Of a DNA stretch of 64,000 nt, positions 16,764-25,283 are shown one piece after another (position 1 is the first letter of the stretch; each line of letters starts with the position of its first letter). A model generated the notes under the pieces. The model saw only the letters and a program-made list of their open reading frames with translations, did not search any database and was not told the origin of the DNA. This DNA comes from Akkermansiaceae bacterium. Lineage in GTDB: Bacteria > Verrucomicrobiota > Verrucomicrobiia > Verrucomicrobiales > Akkermansiaceae. Location of the stretch: NCBI GenBank assembly GCA_903934285.1, contig CAIZNN010000264.1, positions 1-64,000 on the forward strand. The letters are read 5' to 3'. Made by a program: the position numbers and the translations under genes.

Positions 16764-18358
16764 CTCAGGCGGCTGAAAAGCTGGTTGATTTGGGTTTCTT
16801 GCGCGCGCGCCTTGTCGGCGAGCGCGCGCACCATGGCGGAGACCGTCGCCAGCGCCGCGACGAATGCGTTGCCTTGCTCCTCGAGGCCGCCGCGCACCTC
16901 GTTCACTGCCCCGGTCACTTTTGCGGTGTCGGCAGGTTGCGGCGTGAGCGTCTTGATCGTGGCCACTGCGGCGGCCCGTTCGTTGCCCAGCGCCTGAGAC
17001 ACCTCGCCGGTGGATGAGCTGATGGTGGCAAACTCGCTGACGACGGTCTGATAGAGCTCGTTCCGAGCCTTGTTTGCCGCCTTGCTGGTTCCCTTGGAAT
17101 CATCCTGGAGCCCTTGGAGCCGGGTCTCCACATCTTCTAACATATCGCGCCCATGGGCGACGAAGAGCTGCTTTTGATCTGCCACCGCCTGGTTGGCTTT
17201 CGCGTAGGTTTCCTGCGCGGCATCATAGGCAGTGGAGAGTTCCTTGAATTGTTTCGGATCGACTTTGTCGAGACCGTCGCGCCCGGCGGCCCAATATTTC
17301 ACCATGGCCGAGTCCAGTTCCGTGCGGGCGATCTCCGCGTCTTGCTGGGTTTCGCTCAGCTTGTCTCTCAATCCCGCGAGTCCCACCCGCAACTCGGTGG
17401 CCAGGGCGTTGGCCTGGGCCAGTTCCACATCGCCTCCCGTTTGCCTGGCGATATCCACCTGGCGGTTGGCCCGCCGGATTTCGATGCTGTTGAGTTCGTT
17501 GCGCAAGGCCGCCATGCGCTGCATCGTCGCCTCCTGTTGCTTGAGCGCGTCGAGCTCGCGGTTGTAAGTGGCGGTCAGTCCGGATTGATTGTCGGTGCCC
17601 AACTCGCGCCGGCGGTCGTTGAGCTTCTTCAAGGACTCCGCCGCTCTGGCGTACGATTCCTCCAACTCATTGGCGCCGGAAGCCCAGCCCTCCGGGTCTT
17701 TAGCAATTTTCCAAACTTTTTCCAGAGCTGTGCCCACCGTGTCGATCACGGTTTTTACGGGCCCCATGGTTTCGCGCAGAGCCTCTAGTTGAATTTCGAG
17801 TTCAGGGCCGAGTGCTTGCCCTGTTTCCGCAGCCGATTTCCTGATCTTGTCGAAGCGATCGAGGGTTCCATCCAAGGCCTTATAGCTGGCGACCGCTGCC
17901 GCACCGATAGCCATAAATGAGCCGGCCACGCTCAGCGCATCCGTGCTCAGGACCGAGCTGATCATGCGGAACTCCTTGCCATATCCAGTCGCATCCGCGG
18001 CCGTTCCCAAACCGCTCCCGGCCACGCCTGAAACGTCGGTGCCTAAAATTCCGCCACCGGTTTCTTTGGCGGCTTTCCGGCGCTTCGCCTCGATGACATC
18101 CAGATCGCGCTGCGCGCTCTTGGCCTCATCGCTCATCCGCTGCAAACTGCTGGTCACCTCATCGACGGCATGGACGGCATCGGGCGTAGAGTTCGGAATC
18201 TTCTCAATGGCCTTCGGGATCTCGCCGATAGTATCCACGGCGGCGGGCACCGAGGCGGGGATTTGCTCCAGCGCCGCGGGGATCTTGGCGATCTCCTGTG
18301 CGGCGGCGTCCGCGCCGGTGGTCGAAAGGCCGATTTGGATGTCAGGTCCGTCGGGCAT
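16760..18358 (-). CDS. tail tape measure protein
   Basis: 532 residues, mostly long amphipathic helices and coiled coil (AKSAQRDLDVIEAKRRKAAKETGG; LAGLRDKLSETQQDAEIARTELDSAM) with a short hydrophobic segment (VLSTDALSVAGSFMAIGAAAVASYKAL). This composition and the place between tail and hub genes fit the tape measure. At 532 residues the predicted tail would be short for a myovirus. Confidence 0.7.
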   Translation of the reverse strand: MPDGPDIQIGLSTTGADAAAQEIAKIPAALEQIPASVPAAVDTIGEIPKAIEKIPNSTPDAVHAVDEVTSSLQRMSDEAKSAQRDLDVIEAKRRKAAKETGGGILGTDVSGVAGSGLGTAADATGYGKEFRMISSVLSTDALSVAGSFMAIGAAAVASYKALDGTLDRFDKIRKSAAETGQALGPELEIQLEALRETMGPVKTVIDTVGTALEKVWKIAKDPEGWASGANELEESYARAAESLKKLNDRRRELGTDNQSGLTATYNRELDALKQQEATMQRMAALRNELNSIEIRRANRQVDIARQTGGDVELAQANALATELRVGLAGLRDKLSETQQDAEIARTELDSAMVKYWAAGRDGLDKVDPKQFKELSTAYDAAQETYAKANQAVADQKQLFVAHGRDMLEDVETRLQGLQDDSKGTSKAANKARNELYQTVVSEFATISSSTGEVSQALGNERAAAVATIKTLTPQPADTAKVTGAVNEVRGGLEEQGNAFVAALATVSAMVRALADKARAQETQINQLFSRLR

Positions 18359-18368
18359 GGGGGATGGG

Positions 18369-18962
18369 TCAGGCGAGTTTGGTTAGTTTCAGATAGGAAC
18401 CGGCCAGCGCGGTCACGTCGTTGGTGTCGTCGCTTTTGAGGGCGAAGGCGAGCTCGGCGGTGCTGGAGGCGATGAACACGCCTTTGAGCATGAGCGCCCA
18501 GGTGCCGGCCACCGGCGAGGTGGTGGGCGAGTAGGAGCCGCCGGGAGCGGTGATGCCCAGGGCGGTTTGCGGATCGAGCAGATAGAGCGTGCCCGCGCCG
18601 CCGGTGTTGGTGATTTGGGCGGCGCCGGCGGTGGCGGCGCTGGTGAGGATGAGCAGCAACTCCACCGCATAGATGGCCGCGGCTTCCGGGGTGAAGGACA
18701 GCTCCGGCAGGGCCACCGGCGTGGTGTCGGTGGCGGGCACGGCGGCGGTGAGCCGCTGCCAGGTGGCGGGCTTGAGCGCCACCCCGGCGAGAGTGAGGGC
18801 CGGCACGGCGATGCCCGTGGCGGTGAGGGTGAGCGCGGTGGCCGTGCCGTCGCCGAGGCGCACCACCACGCCGGCGGCGAGGGTGCCGGTGCCGATGTGG
18901 AGCAATTGGTTTTTGGTGTTGGCCGGGCTCACGCCCGCGCCTGTGAGTGAGTTGGATGCCAT
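18369..18962 (-). CDS. hypothetical tail protein
   Basis: 197 residues, rich in Thr, Ala and Gly with alternating beta pattern (VVRLGDGTATALTLTATGIAVPALTLAG; LLLILTSAATAGAAQITNTGGAGTLYLLD). No family recognised. It lies directly before the tape measure with a 10-bp gap, where chaperone or tail-tube genes usually lie; it could be a structural beta-sandwich protein. Confidence 0.55.
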   Translation of the reverse strand: MASNSLTGAGVSPANTKNQLLHIGTGTLAAGVVVRLGDGTATALTLTATGIAVPALTLAGVALKPATWQRLTAAVPATDTTPVALPELSFTPEAAAIYAVELLLILTSAATAGAAQITNTGGAGTLYLLDPQTALGITAPGGSYSPTTSPVAGTWALMLKGVFIASSTAELAFALKSDDTNDVTALAGSYLKLTKLA

Positions 18963-19020
18963 GGTCGTTTAATTGCGAAGTGGTTGCTTGCTTGTCTAAC
19001 TGAAAGTTGCGGTGCCCTGC

Positions 19021-19536
19021 TTACAAGGCATCCCAGTCCCCGGTGAGCGCGTCCCAATCCTGGAGCAGGAACAACCAGGGGATGGCGGCATACAAAGGGA
19101 TGGCGGCCGCCGGGACCATCCGGCCGCCGTTGGCTTGATAGGCGGTGACGGTTTCAAAGCCGGCGGATTCCGCCAGCGGCAGCGGCGAGCTGGAGGCCAC
19201 CACCGCGTCCTGGATATCCCAGCTTTCCCCGCCGGACACCGTTACGCGCAGGGTACCGGTTTGGCCGCTGGGCAGGGAGGCCGCATGCCGCAGGCAGTAG
19301 CTGTGCAGCGCCGCGTGGCTGGCGTGGGCGCGCACCATCGTCCAGCTCACGGCGGTTTCCGCGCCGCCCTGCGCCTGGTTCTCGCTCCATTCCGCCCCGA
19401 TGGGCGCGTAGCGCTTTTCCCCTTGCTTGACGGTGAGCACCGGCGCGGCCGCCACGATCACGCCGTAGTCCAGCAGCCGCAACGCGGTGCCGCCGGCCGG
19501 AATGAAATCGATTTGATGGAGGCTCTCTTCGTTCAC
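19021..19536 (-). CDS. hypothetical tail protein
   Basis: 171 residues. Begins MNEESLHQIDFIPAGGTALRLLDYGVIV and contains an HASHAALHSYCLRHAASLPSG segment. The C-terminus WDALTGDWDAL is a short direct repeat. Unassigned; position in the tail gene block suggests a virion or assembly role. Confidence 0.55.
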   Translation of the reverse strand: MNEESLHQIDFIPAGGTALRLLDYGVIVAAAPVLTVKQGEKRYAPIGAEWSENQAQGGAETAVSWTMVRAHASHAALHSYCLRHAASLPSGQTGTLRVTVSGGESWDIQDAVVASSSPLPLAESAGFETVTAYQANGGRMVPAAAIPLYAAIPWLFLLQDWDALTGDWDAL

Positions 19537-19620
19537 CTTGAAAGTAAAATGGACTTGGTTGTTTCGGCTGCTGGATTCCCTGATTACACGGATTACATGG
19601 AAAGGCTCATGATGGCTGGG

Positions 19621-20310
19621 TTACGCTTGCACGGCTGCCGGCGCGGTGGGAGCGGCTGGCAGCCCGCCGGCTTGGATGGCCGCCGGTCCGGCTGGTGCGG
19701 CGATGCTGCCGCTGCCCGCCGCGTTGGTGGGTGCGGATGGCGCGACGGGCAGTGCGCCGGACAGCGCGGTGGGGCCGAAGCTGATGTCGGTGTTAGCGGG
19801 GGAGCAGATCACGCCGCTGCCGTTCTCCCCCACCGGGTAGCCGACGCGCACCAGCGCCATGGCGGGATCCGACGTTTCGATGAGCTGTTTGATTTCGACG
19901 GCGTTGAGATAGAACTCCCCGAAATTGCGCCGCAGGTGGATGAGGATCGCGCCGCCGGTCACAGTCACCTCATTGACCGAGACATTATCCATGGTAAACT
20001 GGATGGTGGGAGGCGCGGCCCCGGCAGTCACCTGCTCGAAACGCAGATTATTGTTGGTGCCTGCGAAACCCGTGGTGAGGAAGTTGGGACCCGCCCATGC
20101 GGGCAGGCAGGGCGCGGTCGTGTACGGCAAGGCCACGCCGCCGCCGCCAGCCGTGTTAGTGGGCGCGGCGGGCGCGGCCACGCTGCCGCTGCCCGCCGAG
20201 TTGGCTGGCGCGGCGGGCGCGGCCACGCTGCCGCCGCCCGCCGTGTTGACGGGGGCGGCGGGGGCGGCTGGCAGGCCGGTGGCCAGGACGGGATCGGGTG
20301 CGGTGGGCAT
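19621..20310 (-). CDS. tail protein with Pro/Ala repeat arms
   Basis: 229 residues. A central beta-rich domain (~residues 75-180) is flanked on both sides by repeats of the pattern PAAPxAPxNxAGxGSxAAP, four at the N-terminus and three at the C-terminus. Such low-complexity arms are usually flexible and surface exposed. The repeats are high in GC (GCC/GCG blocks). Function unknown; possibly a decoration or tail protein. Confidence 0.6.
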   Translation of the reverse strand: MPTAPDPVLATGLPAAPAAPVNTAGGGSVAAPAAPANSAGSGSVAAPAAPTNTAGGGGVALPYTTAPCLPAWAGPNFLTTGFAGTNNNLRFEQVTAGAAPPTIQFTMDNVSVNEVTVTGGAILIHLRRNFGEFYLNAVEIKQLIETSDPAMALVRVGYPVGENGSGVICSPANTDISFGPTALSGALPVAPSAPTNAAGSGSIAAPAGPAAIQAGGLPAAPTAPAAVQA

Positions 20311-20338
20311 ACGGGGAGGCTTGGGCGGCGGTTAGGGG

Positions 20339-20902
20339 TTAGGCCTGCACCGGCCAGTTCACCGAGTTGCCGGCCACGGCCACTCCAGCCACGGCCTTGA
20401 TCATGGTGAAGCGCAAGGACGGGGTGATGATCTTCTCATCGAAGACATTGTCGCCCTCGAGCCGGATCTCGCACCACCAATCGTGCAGGAAGCGGTCGAA
20501 GCCGCCGAGCACCCGGCCTTGCAGCCGCAGCCAGCCTTCGATTTTGCGGTCGAGTGCCAGGCCGGGGGTTTGGGCGGTGCCCTCGGCGATCTTGGCGGTC
20601 ACGCCCATTTGCAGGCGCCACACCAATTCATTCATCTCGCGCGTCTTGAGCGTCACGAAGTCCTGGGTGACGAACGAGCGGTTCACCAGTTCGCGGCCGC
20701 CCGAGGGCAGCGGCTTGAGGTACGGGCTGTCGAGCTTGGCGTTGCCGTATTTGAAATCCAGCACCGTGCCCAGAGACCCGTCGGTCCATGGCGTGAGGGG
20801 CGAGCTGGATGGCTTGGAGGTGGCGGAGGCGGAGGACACTCCGCTTTCGATGAAATAGGCGAAGCCGCCTACGAAGATTTCCTGGAGGGTTGGTGCTGCC
20901 AT
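20339..20902 (-). CDS. putative tail tube protein
   Basis: 187 residues. Contains LDFKYGNAKLDSPYLKPLPSG, FVTLKTREMNELVWRLQMGVTAKIAEG and RFLHDWWCEIRLEGDNVFDEKI, a beta-barrel-like pattern seen in tube-type structural proteins. The position between head-tail joining genes and tape measure supports a tube or sheath-related role; a separate long sheath gene is not evident. Confidence 0.5.
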   Translation of the reverse strand: MAAPTLQEIFVGGFAYFIESGVSSASATSKPSSSPLTPWTDGSLGTVLDFKYGNAKLDSPYLKPLPSGGRELVNRSFVTQDFVTLKTREMNELVWRLQMGVTAKIAEGTAQTPGLALDRKIEGWLRLQGRVLGGFDRFLHDWWCEIRLEGDNVFDEKIITPSLRFTMIKAVAGVAVAGNSVNWPVQA

Positions 20903-20973
20903 GATGTTTGGTTTCTAGTTGTTGGTTTGGTTAGATCCGGTGGTGGTGTTGGTGTTGGCCGGGAGGCCTTTGG

Positions 20974-21195
20974 TCAGATCCCCACGAAGCGCAGGGAGCC
21001 GGGTTGGATGGTGTTGATTGCATCCGCCTGCGCCTGGCTCAGTGCCAGGCGGTGGGTGCGGTAGCAGATGAGGTGATCGATCTCCACTTCGTGGCATGTC
21101 ACCTCGTAAATGGCGGTGGCGCCATCGGCAGGGGTTGGAGTGGAGTCTGCGGGCGGGGGGCTGGCGATGGTGCTTGCGGTGGTGTTCGGTTTCAT
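20974..21195 (-). CDS. small hypothetical phage protein
   Basis: 73 residues from the ATG at 21195. A Pro/Thr-rich head is followed by YEVTCHEVEIDHLICYRTHRLALSQAQADAINTIQPGSLRFVGI. No family recognised. Its start overlaps the stop of the gp37-like gene, indicating coupled translation. Confidence 0.5.
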   Translation of the reverse strand: MKPNTTASTIASPPPADSTPTPADGATAIYEVTCHEVEIDHLICYRTHRLALSQAQADAINTIQPGSLRFVGI

Positions 21196-21644
21196 AATGA
21201 GACGGGGATGACGACTTCGCAGTCGTAGATGAGATAGGACTTGTCGGGCACCATGTCGCCGGAAAGCACCTGCGCCTCGCCGTGGGCATGGCCGCCCAGC
21301 GGCAGCCAATGCCAGAGGCGCGCGACGATGCTTTCGATCACGTTGTCGGCCGGGCGGGAGGTGCCGTCGATGACTTGCCGGCTATACACCGTGATGGTGT
21401 AGCGGTGGGCCAGGCGCGGGCGGGAGGAGTTGGCATCGGGCACTTGGAAGCCCTGCCACAGGATCACGATGGCGGTGCCGGTGGCCTTGGCGATCGCCGC
21501 CTGGATGAGGGAGATCACGGGGGTCTGGCGGTCGATGATCACCTCGATGCTGGTGAGATCCACCGTGGTGGCCATCTCGGAGATGGCCGGGGCGGTGAGG
21601 ATGCGGTTGCGGATGAGATCCGCCATGTCGAGTGCTTTGCTCAT
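21192..21644 (-). CDS. tail terminator-like protein (Mu gp37-like)
   Basis: 150 residues, alpha/beta: MADLIRNRILTAPAISEMATTVDL ... RPRLAHRYTITVYSRQVIDG ... YLIYDCEVVIPV. This is the order and size of gp37/DUF1834-like proteins that cap the tail tube. Overlaps its neighbours by 4 bp on each side. Confidence 0.6.
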   Translation of the reverse strand: MSKALDMADLIRNRILTAPAISEMATTVDLTSIEVIIDRQTPVISLIQAAIAKATGTAIVILWQGFQVPDANSSRPRLAHRYTITVYSRQVIDGTSRPADNVIESIVARLWHWLPLGGHAHGEAQVLSGDMVPDKSYLIYDCEVVIPVSL

Positions 21645-22300
21645 GATGATGATGATGGATAGGCCGATGGCATGCCCGAGGAAGTGCCGCCCTGCGGGCC
21701 GCCTGCGGTGAGGCGGGTGAGGTATTCGATGGCGCCGACTCTGGCTGCCAAAGCGTACGTTTCGTCGGATGGCAGTAGGTTGCGGTCTTGTTTTTGGGTG
21801 ACTTCGCGCTTGAGCCAGTAGCCCACCTCGCCCTGGTAGGGGCCGGCGGCGAATACCTGGGCGAGGAAAATGCGCCAGCTCTTGATGACGGCGAAGCGGA
21901 ACGTGCCCGCGGGGAAATCGCGCACGCTCTTGCCGTAGGTGGTGGCATGGGCCGGGATCTTCAGATACGTCCGGCCGCTGCCGGGGCGGATGACCACGGT
22001 GGCGAAGGCGCGGCCCAGGCCGGTGCGGCGCGGGATGGTCACGCGCGCTTGGCTCTCATCACTCTGCGCCTCCACGCTGGCGGCGGCCTTGTCGTGGTGA
22101 CCGCTGGGCGTCGCTCCCAGCCTGGCGGCTGTGCTGTGGCGGTTGAGCTTTATGAGATGTTCCTGAGTCTTTTCCATGGCTCTAACGGCCATGCGGGCGT
22201 GCATCGGCCCGCGCCGTGCCAGGGCGTTGCGCAGGTCCTGCAGGGCCATGTCCACCTCGCTTGCGCCGGCCAGGGTGATAGAGATGGTCAGCGCGTTCAT
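21641..22300 (-). CDS. virion morphogenesis / tail completion protein (Mu gpG-like)
   Basis: 219 residues. Starts with MNALTISITLAGASEVDMALQDLRNALARRGPMHARMAVRAMEKTQEHL, the pattern of the phage virion morphogenesis (gpG/gp10-like) family, followed by a basic beta region. A C-terminal Ser run (SAYPSSSS) comes from an ATC/ATG repeat in the DNA near 21640-21660. Confidence 0.6.
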   Translation of the reverse strand: MNALTISITLAGASEVDMALQDLRNALARRGPMHARMAVRAMEKTQEHLIKLNRHSTAARLGATPSGHHDKAAASVEAQSDESQARVTIPRRTGLGRAFATVVIRPGSGRTYLKIPAHATTYGKSVRDFPAGTFRFAVIKSWRIFLAQVFAAGPYQGEVGYWLKREVTQKQDRNLLPSDETYALAARVGAIEYLTRLTAGGPQGGTSSGMPSAYPSSSS

Positions 22301-23292
22301 CGCGTGGGCGCTCCTTTCTGATAGGCGGCGTCGGCGCGGGCCAAGTCAGCGCGCGAGGATGTGTCCAATTCCATGCGCGCTCTTTCCAACAGAGTATAAG
22401 TGCCTGGCTTGCCCGGAATCTCGGTAGCTTGGGATAGTTTTTGAAACCGCGCGATGATGGCCGGATCCACGCCGTTGAGGGATACTTGCGGGGTGGGCAG
22501 CGGTTGCGGGCCGGTGAGGGTGGCAGGCTCGCTGGCCAGCCACTGTGCCGGCGTCTCGCCATCCGGGCCGGTGATGCCCAGCGCGGCGACTTCCTCGGCC
22601 GCCACCTCGCGCCAGCCCATCTGGGAATTGAAGTACCACGGCGGATGATCCACCCCCAGCGCGTCGGGGAAGTTTTCGTAAGCACCGAGTTCGCCCCATA
22701 CCGGGTCGCCTTTCAGCGCGATGAACCCGCTGCGTTGCCCGATGTGGCGCCAGCCCATCGGATCGAAGCCGGCCGGCCGGGGCCGGCCGCCGGCGATGGT
22801 CCAGCGGCTCGGCCAGGTGCGGGCCTCTTCCACGCTGCCGATGCGCACCAATTCCCAGGCCGGAAACTCGCTGAGGCGGTCCGGGGTGCTGCCGCGCAGC
22901 TTCGAGCCCGCGCCCTGCATCAGGTCGCGCTGGGTGCGCACGATCAAATCGCGGCGGCGGTAGCTTTTGAAGTCTTGCAGGCTGCCCTCGATGGCCGGTT
23001 CGAGTTCCTCACCGGGGAAGCCGCCTTGTTCCGCCTCGTAGTCCAGTTCATCGAGGATTTCCCACAGCGCGGTGCGCACCTGGCCATCGCTCAGTTTCCC
23101 GGCCGCCAGCGCGTCGATCAAGTCCTTGAGCTCGGAGACATAAATCGCGTTGATCCCGCGCGCGGTGAACACGCTGCGGGCCAGCACCTCCGCACCCAGC
23201 TCGCGCAGTTGCGCGGTGCCCATGGCGGTGGGCAGCAGCCCCCGCTTTTGGGCGGCGGCCAGCGCGTCGGTGATGGAGGTGAGGGCGGGCAC
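22297..23292 (-). CDS. phage head protein, possibly minor head (gpF-like)
   Basis: 331 residues. The N-terminal half is helical (LRELGAEVLARSVFTARGINAIYVSELKDLIDALAAGKLSDGQVRTALWEILDELDYE) and contains YRRRDLIVRTQRDLMQGAGSKLRG; the C-terminal half has WELVRIGSVEEARTWPSRW and GWRHIGQRSGFIAL. This is similar in plan to minor head/morphogenesis proteins but the usual His/Cys knot is not obvious. It is placed after the capsid genes instead of before the protease as in Mu. Confidence 0.5.
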   Translation of the reverse strand: MPALTSITDALAAAQKRGLLPTAMGTAQLRELGAEVLARSVFTARGINAIYVSELKDLIDALAAGKLSDGQVRTALWEILDELDYEAEQGGFPGEELEPAIEGSLQDFKSYRRRDLIVRTQRDLMQGAGSKLRGSTPDRLSEFPAWELVRIGSVEEARTWPSRWTIAGGRPRPAGFDPMGWRHIGQRSGFIALKGDPVWGELGAYENFPDALGVDHPPWYFNSQMGWREVAAEEVAALGITGPDGETPAQWLASEPATLTGPQPLPTPQVSLNGVDPAIIARFQKLSQATEIPGKPGTYTLLERARMELDTSSRADLARADAAYQKGAPTR

Positions 23293-23303
23293 GGAAGAAG
23301 AAA

Positions 23304-23430
23304 AGTTGAAAGCTGAAAGCTGAAAGTTGAAATGATAGAAGACAGCGGATTACACGGATTGCGATTTTGATGTATGGGAAAACGCTTGCGTCTTACTCAT
23401 GACCCATGACCCATGACTCATGACTCATAG
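23304..23430. repeat. two adjacent heptanucleotide arrays
   Basis: 23304-23332 is built of GAAAGCT, GAAAGCT, GAAAGTT, GAAATGA; 23395-23430 of ACTCATG, ACCCATG, ACCCATG, ACTCATG, ACTCATA. Both have strict 7-bp period. Between them lie GCTTGCGTCTTAC, a sequence that recurs beside other arrays (25250, 35170), and GGATTACACGGATT. Confidence 0.75.
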
Positions 23431-23865
23431 GCCGGCGAGGGATTGGCGGGTGTTTTGGCGGTCGTGAGTGGAGACGGTCTCGATGGTTTGGCTGGGGCCT
23501 GAGGTATCGATAGCGCCGGTGGGCTGCTCGATGGACACCTTGCCTTCGGCTACCCGCTCGAAGAAGCGCAGGGCTTCGCGGGCATCGTCGGAGCGGTCTT
23601 TGGAAAGCTCGATATCGAGGCGGGTGAGCAGATCCTTGCGGATGAGATGGAGCGCCGGGCGCAGGCAGCGCTCGGGCAGCGTGACGCCATCCGCGAGATG
23701 ATTGGATGGGTTATCGGCGATGTAGCCACGGGCATGCTGCACCACCTGGCCGATGATATCTGCCAGCACAACCTGCCCGACCCCGATGGCCGCCGATTGA
23801 TAGGATGCAGTCTCCAAGGCGTTGAGCACGCCGAGCACATCACCTTCTGTTAGTTCGCGCCACAT
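23425..23865 (-). CDS. DUF1320-family head-tail joining protein (Mu gp36-like)
   Basis: 146 residues from the ATG at 23865. Reads WRELTEGDVLGVLNALETASYQ, then VLADIIGQVVQHARGYIADNPSNHLADGVTLPERCLRPALHLIRKDLLTRL, the DUF1320 pattern. It lies between the capsid and tail completion genes as in Mu. The C-terminus (QNTRQSLAGL) abuts the heptamer array. Confidence 0.75.
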   Translation of the reverse strand: MWRELTEGDVLGVLNALETASYQSAAIGVGQVVLADIIGQVVQHARGYIADNPSNHLADGVTLPERCLRPALHLIRKDLLTRLDIELSKDRSDDAREALRFFERVAEGKVSIEQPTGAIDTSGPSQTIETVSTHDRQNTRQSLAGL

Positions 23866-23970
23866 AAAGAGGAAAGCAGTAAATTTAAAGCATGAAATTC
23901 TAAACGCAGAGAAGAGCAAGAAGTGCCAGGGCGATGCGTTGTCTCGGTATTCGTCTTCATTTTCGTTTAA

Positions 23971-23998
23971 ATTTAGGATTTAGAATTTAGAATTTCTG
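23971..23998. repeat. heptanucleotide array ATTTAGA
   Basis: Four units: ATTTAGG, ATTTAGA, ATTTAGA, ATTTCTG. In the ~210-bp gap between the DUF1320 gene and the major capsid stop; the rest of the gap holds no gene. Confidence 0.7.
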
Positions 23999-24074
23999 AT
24001 TCAGCTCCCCGGTGATGCGGCGGATGGGAAAAAACCCAAACCCACCCGCCGCACGGACCGGAGTCCTGAATCGC

Positions 24075-25169
24075 TTAGCTGATGGTCAGCTTGCGCAGGC
24101 CGAGGGTGCTGGTGAGCTTGGTGAGCTCATAGTGACCCACGGCGATGATGTGGCGCTTGGCGCTCACCCGTTGGCTGTACACTTGGTACTGGCCGCCGCC
24201 CTGCTCGGTGGAGCCCATCGAGACGAAGCGTTTGATGTTGCTGGCGTCCTCGGTGTCCTCGCCGGAATTGGCCAGGAACATTAACACCAGGTAGGCCACG
24301 ATCTGGGTGCGCGCCGTGGCGCTCGCCGTGTAGCGCGCCTTGGAGACGAGCACGCTGTCCACTTGCAGCCATGCGGCGAGTTGCTCCGGCGTGAGCGAGG
24401 AGCTGGCAAAGCCGCCGGCACTGCTGGCGGCGCGGTGCTCGAGCAGGCGCTTGGACCAGGCCGTCTCGCCATAGGCGACGCGGTTGGGGCGCACGCCGAT
24501 GAGATCGGCAGCGGTGATGAGTTCGGCCAGGACGGTTTGGTCCGGGTCGACGCTGGCGGTGGCGTCCCAAGTGGCGGTGCCGGCGTTGGCGGTGCCGGAG
24601 ATGAGGGCCACGGCACGCTTGAGGCTGTTGCGCTTGATGCGGCGCAGCAGCTTGTTGGTGTACATTTCCTCCCAGTTGGGCAGGCCGTCGATCTCGTCGA
24701 GGTCCACGCAGATTTGCAGGCCGCGGTTGGCGGTCTTGGCGTCCACCTTGGTGGAGGTGTATTCCACGCTGCGGAAGTCGGCGCCGATGGCGCGGGCGTC
24801 GTCATCCTCGGTGAGGAATTGCTCGGCGTTGTCCCACACCGCGTAGCTGAACTTGCGTGGCACCGGCACGACGGGAGCAAAGAACTCCAGCTCGCGATCG
24901 AGGTCCACGTCATCCTTGTAGCCCACCGCGTAATTGGTGAGCGGCTCGGAGAAATACGCCTGGTCGATGAGCGCGGCGTTGGCTTCCGTGATGCGCTCAT
25001 GCTCGAAGCCGCCGGCAGCCGGGGCCTCGAACTGGAAGTTTTCGATTTCGCGGATGGTGTTGGCCATCACCTCGCGGCGAGAGATGGAATTGCAGACCAC
25101 CTCGCGTTGCGGGCGGAAGAGGGAAGCAGCGGCGAGCAGAACCATGCTCAGGGAGTGTTTCAGTTTCAT
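24075..25169 (-). CDS. major capsid protein with signal-like leader
   Basis: 364 residues. After residue ~45 it reads as a phage major capsid protein (YAVGYKDDVDLDRELEFFAPVVPVPRKFSYAVWDNAEQFL ... ADLIGVRPNRVAYGETAWSKRLLEHRAA). The first ~27 residues, MKLKHSLSMVLLAAASLF followed by REVVCN, look like a secretory leader and match the start of the neighbouring decoration-like protein. An internal Met (MANTIREIENFQ, residue 35) would give a leaderless start, but the leader codons are shared at DNA level with the neighbour, so I keep the long start. Confidence 0.75.
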   Translation of the reverse strand: MKLKHSLSMVLLAAASLFRPQREVVCNSISRREVMANTIREIENFQFEAPAAGGFEHERITEANAALIDQAYFSEPLTNYAVGYKDDVDLDRELEFFAPVVPVPRKFSYAVWDNAEQFLTEDDDARAIGADFRSVEYTSTKVDAKTANRGLQICVDLDEIDGLPNWEEMYTNKLLRRIKRNSLKRAVALISGTANAGTATWDATASVDPDQTVLAELITAADLIGVRPNRVAYGETAWSKRLLEHRAASSAGGFASSSLTPEQLAAWLQVDSVLVSKARYTASATARTQIVAYLVLMFLANSGEDTEDASNIKRFVSMGSTEQGGGQYQVYSQRVSAKRHIIAVGHYELTKLTSTLGLRKLTIS

Positions 25170-25187
25170 TTTGAGAGATATATGATG

Positions 25188-25282
25188 GTGGATAGTGGAT
25201 AGTGGATGTCATGAGTCATGGGTCATGGGTTCATGGGTGAAGAGGCTGTTGCGTCTTTACTCATGACCCATGACCAGTGACT
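25188..25282. repeat. inverted heptamer arrays around a core
   Basis: Left arm TCATGAG, TCATGGG, TCATGGG (preceded by GTGGATA units), core TGAAGAGGCTGTTGCGTCTTT, right arm ACTCATG, ACCCATG, ACCAGTG. The arms are reverse complements, so a hairpin is possible between the decoration and capsid genes. The element at 35121-35210 has the same arms and a related core. Confidence 0.75.
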
Positions 25283-25283
25283 G

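Noticed and set aside
14661-16997. Very long plus-strand open frame over the tail genes
   Set aside because: It is antisense to the hub and fibre-side genes, has low-complexity Gly/Arg/Ala composition and no recognisable domain; it is a product of high GC.
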